From Welwitschia mirabilis (Eukaryota > Gnetophyta > Gnetopsida > Welwitschiales): a stretch of DNA of 64,000 nt. The notes below the pieces were generated by a model, which was given only the letters and a program-made list of their open reading frames with translations, was not told the origin of the DNA and did no database searches. Below, piece after piece: positions 61,304-64,000 of the stretch (positions are counted from its first letter, which is position 1; the number at the start of each line of letters is the position of its first letter). Location: positions 174,717,881 to 174,781,880 of the forward strand of contig JBOZIK010000001.1 of the NCBI GenBank assembly GCA_051453625.1. The letters run 5' to 3'. The position numbers and the translations under genes were made by a program.

Positions 61304-62395
61304 TGTTGGAGGAAACAAATGAGGGGTTTCAATGATGAACAAGATAAAGTATCTAACCAACTCACAAAGATCAAAGTTGAAGTAAAGATACTTGCTATCT
61401 CTCATGATTTACTCGTCAAAGGAATTCAAGTTTCATCAAGTCAAAGGCCAAGTCCAAATAATGGGGACATCCCAGTTTTTCGTGGGATGTCTGAGATTTC
61501 TCAGCCATAGAAACAGGCTGAATGGGACATGAGAGATCCCGGATTTTTGGTGGGACATCCTAGCTTCTTCTTGGGACTTCCCAGACTTTGTCTGGGACAT
61601 CCTAGACCTGGGACATCCCAGAATTTTAGTGGGATGTCAAAGATATGCAAGCAAAAAGGTGAGACAAGGCTGGGACATCCGGATTTCTGAGTGGGACAAC
61701 CCGGATTTTGTGGAAGATTGCCAAAAAGCAATTGGGATGTCCAAGATTAATTGTGGGACATCCAAGACACAAAGCAAACTGAACGTGGGGCGGAAATCAA
61801 TGTCAAATCAGAAAGGAATCAAGCCTTATCTACACCCAATGGTTAGTAGACACGCATTAGCATCTCTAAGGTCGAGAATGACTACCTCCCACCTCTGTCT
61901 TCAATAGTTGCATTCTTGCCTTATCTTCTTCTCTATCTCTACTCCTACATTGTATCATCTCATAGAGAGATTGTTGTACTACGTGTGGGTGTATTGTGCC
62001 TGAAAGGCACACAAATTATCAAGCCTTTTATTTGATTGATCTCTTGTGAGTGCTCATTGGATTGAGCAAGCCGACCCTTGAAAGAAGGTTATTGCAAGTG
62101 ACCCTTAGTGAAGGGTGTTGTAAGCTACCCTTGAAAAAGGGTGTTCTAAGCAAACCAAGAGGCTGAGAGCACATTGTTGCCCCAGAGAGTAAAGTAGACA
62201 AGGATTGTCGAACCACTAAAAATCTTTGATGCACACTTTCTACTTGTTTGTTTCTTCCACTTGCTTTTGTTTTTTCATTTACTTCGATTTATTCACTTAA
62301 GCAAGATACAGATTTAGTTACTCATGTGAGATAAATATTTATTTATAATAAACACCTTATTCATTCCCCCTCTAGGTTGCCTTTCGATCCTAACA
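61304..62395 (+). mobile_element. Sirevirus-like solo LTR with perfect 5-bp target duplication
   Basis: The 1092-bp unit starts TGTTGGAGGAAACAAATGAG and ends CGATCCTAACA, giving TG...CA ends. AAGAG stands immediately on both sides (61299-61303 and 62396-62400). The end CCCCCTCTAGGxxx...TCCTAACA and the early TCAATGATGAACAAGAT correspond to the LTRs of element C, so it belongs to the same broad lineage. No internal retroelement sequence is attached; it is most likely what remained after LTR-LTR recombination. Confidence 0.85.
61464..61775. repeat. Array of GGGACATCCC-type motifs in both orientations
   Basis: About twelve degenerate units, spaced roughly 17-40 bp, read TGGGACATCC(C/T) or its complement GGGATGTCC. 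Two pairs form perfect 9-bp inverted repeats GACATCCCA...TGGGATGTC, at 61466-61491 (8-nt loop) and 61612-61638 (9-nt loop). Between motifs, AGATTTTT/GGATTTTT-like spacers recur. Confidence 0.85.
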
Positions 62396-63029
62396 AAGAG
62401 AAGCATGGGTAGTGGGATAAACAAGAGAAGGTAGGAGGGAGAGAAGGAAAGAAAACAAAAAGAAAGGGGTCCCCTAGTGTCTACAGGTCAGGTTGGAGGC
62501 CAACAATGACTTTGGTCAAAATTAAATTTTAATATTTGAAATTTTAACATATTTCCTTTCATACTTTAATGTAAATGTGAATGGTAGGATGAGCTCGATT
62601 TCCGATTGCCTAAGTTAGGAAGCCTTGCATGCAAAGTCCTTAGTCAAACTGCATCTGCATCCACTTACGAAAAAGACTAGAATATGTTCAAAACCCCTCA
62701 ATCAAAGAAACAATAGTAGTTAACTTCAACTATGTGATTTAGCTTTCATGAACTTTAACACATGGTTGCATGAAGGACAACATCAATGGAAGATTACAAA
62801 GCTCATCCAAATTGAAGATATTAGTCTTGACCTTCACTCTCTAGATATGCCAATACAGCATGTCAATGATGTAGATGGTGACTCCCAATGTTTTTTTTGT
62901 CAAACCTCATGCATTGTCTAAGCATGGGAGTGGTTTAATTAAAGAAAATGTAATGGATTTTGGGGATAAGGATGCAGATGATTAGCCACATGCTTCTTCA
63001 TTCTTTTTTCGCTATTGTATTGTTATGCT
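62396..63029. other. Flank after the solo LTR, no gene recognised
   Basis: It starts with the second AAGAG copy and continues the purine-rich sequence to about 62475. No coding motif was found in the rest. Confidence 0.4.
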
Positions 63030-63210
63030 CAGTGTTGCAAGACTCGTCATGTTCCGACATGTACTCGCCAAGTCCCAAGTCTCCGAGGTCTCACAAGTCG
63101 GGTTGCTCAAGACTCGTCGAGTCTGAGTTTGTACATGAAACTGGCAAGTCTCGATGAGTCTATGCAAGTCGACAAGTCTGTGCAAGTCTCGACAAGTCTA
63201 CACACTCATT
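63030..63210. repeat. GACTCG/CAAGTC-rich array 1
   Basis: It opens CAGTGTTGCAAGACTCGTC and holds many irregular copies of GACTCG, CAAGTC and CGAGTC in about 180 bp. Composition and density differ sharply from the AT-rich surroundings. Confidence 0.8.
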
Positions 63211-63549
63211 TAAGCCAACCGACACTCTGGGCTTCCATTGCAGGGTTCCATTATTCGGGCAGTACCACAGTCGTCGCTCCCAGGACCAGCATTTAAAAAA
63301 AATGTTTAAAAAACACTTTCTAAAACATACTTGGTGAGGCCTAGTAACATTTTAGCCTATAAAAAACACTTTATGCTCTACTCTAACAAATATTTCACTC
63401 ATTTTGGATTGGGAGAGAAGATCTTGGAGTGCAAAACAACCTGTGAACCCCAAATAGTGAAATTTACATGTCTATTCTTTTTTTCCCCACTTTACAGTGT
63501 ATTTATTGTTTGTTATTCTTTTTAATGTAGTTTTTCATAGATTTCACTT

Positions 63550-63649
63550 GTCAAACTAGTCTATTTCAAAGTTGAAATATTATTTGAATCCTCTGATGAT
63601 GATAAAGAAATTGGGAATGAAGACTCAGATGAAACATATTTTGAATAGA
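63550..63649 (+). pseudogene. Possible transposase C-terminal tail
   Basis: A short frame reads KVEILFESSDDDKEIGNEDS then DETYFE and stop (63647-63649). An acidic D/E/S-rich tail ending this way is common at the C-terminus of plant hAT-type transposases. Only the tail is visible; the assignment is a guess based on composition and its place between two similar arrays. Confidence 0.25.
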
Positions 63650-63828
63650 GTGAAAAGCATGGATTTAGCCTTTTTTGTACTTTTGATTTGTAACAGACAC
63701 TCATGAAACATTGGTACCTATCTGGCTAGCTTTTTCATGTAACTATTGGGATGTGGGTGTTGGAGCTTCTAATTTGTACTTTAGTTTTCCATGCTGGAAA
63801 TTATAAAAATATTGCCTATAATTATGAT

Positions 63829-63945
63829 CATTGTTGCAAGACTCAGACTCGCGACCCGACTCGGCTAAGGGAAAAAACTCGTGACTCGGCCCGACTCGGG
63901 AGCCGACTCGGCACAGACTCGAGAGTCAAAAAGAGTCACTAAAGA
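63829..63945. repeat. GACTCG-rich array 2
   Basis: It opens CATTGTTGCAAGACTCAGACTC, matching the start of array 1 in the same orientation, and continues with ACCCGACTCGG, GGCCCGACTCGGG, GCCGACTCGG and GACTCGAGAGTC. CGACTCGG recurs at least three times. Confidence 0.8.
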
Positions 63946-64000
63946 GTCTCACTTTTTGATATTTTAAATACAATTTGTAGTATTTCAATGAATTTTTAGA

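Noticed and set aside
1-64000. Bacterial-type features (operons, CRISPR, ribosome binding sites), rRNA and tRNA genes
   Set aside because: The window is plant nuclear DNA. No regularly spaced repeat-spacer array, rRNA core sequence or convincing tRNA cloverleaf was seen by eye; degenerate tRNA copies cannot be excluded without a scan.

Overview
The window is nuclear DNA of a seed plant: AT-rich, poor in genes and full of decayed LTR retrotransposons, with assembly gaps (N runs) at 14029-14695, 21073-21135, 28446-28455, 35298-35397, 36260-36269, 38661-38760, 39570-40364 and 52850-52949. Only one ordinary cellular gene could be recognised. On the minus strand, five short exons at 56688-56768, 42511-42588, 25490-25735, 6917-7024 and 6754-6810 join in frame across GT-AG junctions. 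They encode the last 188 residues of a J-domain protein of the OWL1 / DNAJC11 type (C-terminal DUF3395 domain). Three of its introns are about 14.1, 16.8 and 18.5 kb and the last is 106 bp, so roughly 50 kb of the window is one gene. Such introns fit a gymnosperm or an early-diverging angiosperm with large introns; the species cannot be fixed from this sequence.

Layout. 1-6100: intergenic, with a duplicated 300-bp repeat (1-303 and 575-877), long AT-rich DNA and an acidic coding relic (3940-4225). 6100-7024: last two exons and the 3' flank. 7025-25489 (18.5-kb intron): a minus-strand Ty1/copia element (element A, 12149-20322) with both LTRs, a primer binding site, gag, protease, integrase and RNase H remnants, and a nested A-B-B'-A'-B'' repeat block; then a Ty3/gypsy gag relic (22690-23420). 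25736-42510 (16.8-kb intron): an unidentified minus-strand coding relic (30541-32260) and a 5'-truncated plus-strand copia element (element B, 33332-39569) whose integrase and RNase H-LTR parts are each present twice beside assembly gaps. 42589-56687 (14.1-kb intron): two unidentified minus-strand ORFs (46474-47219) and a Sirevirus-like copia element (element C, 48958-54820) with LTR pair, primer binding site, polypurine tract and gag-protease-integrase N-terminus, but no reverse transcriptase. 56769-64000 (upstream intron or beyond): a Sirevirus-like solo LTR (61304-62395) with a perfect 5-bp target duplication and an internal array of inverted motifs, then two CGAGT-rich arrays (63030-63210 and 63829-63945) around a possible transposase tail.

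The mobile elements look dead: catalytic residues are substituted, stops frequently replace tryptophan, and large parts are missing. The most unusual features are the giant-intron host gene with only phase-0 introns, the hairpin-forming array in the solo LTR, the nested repeat block in element A, and several decayed coding relics that I could not assign.
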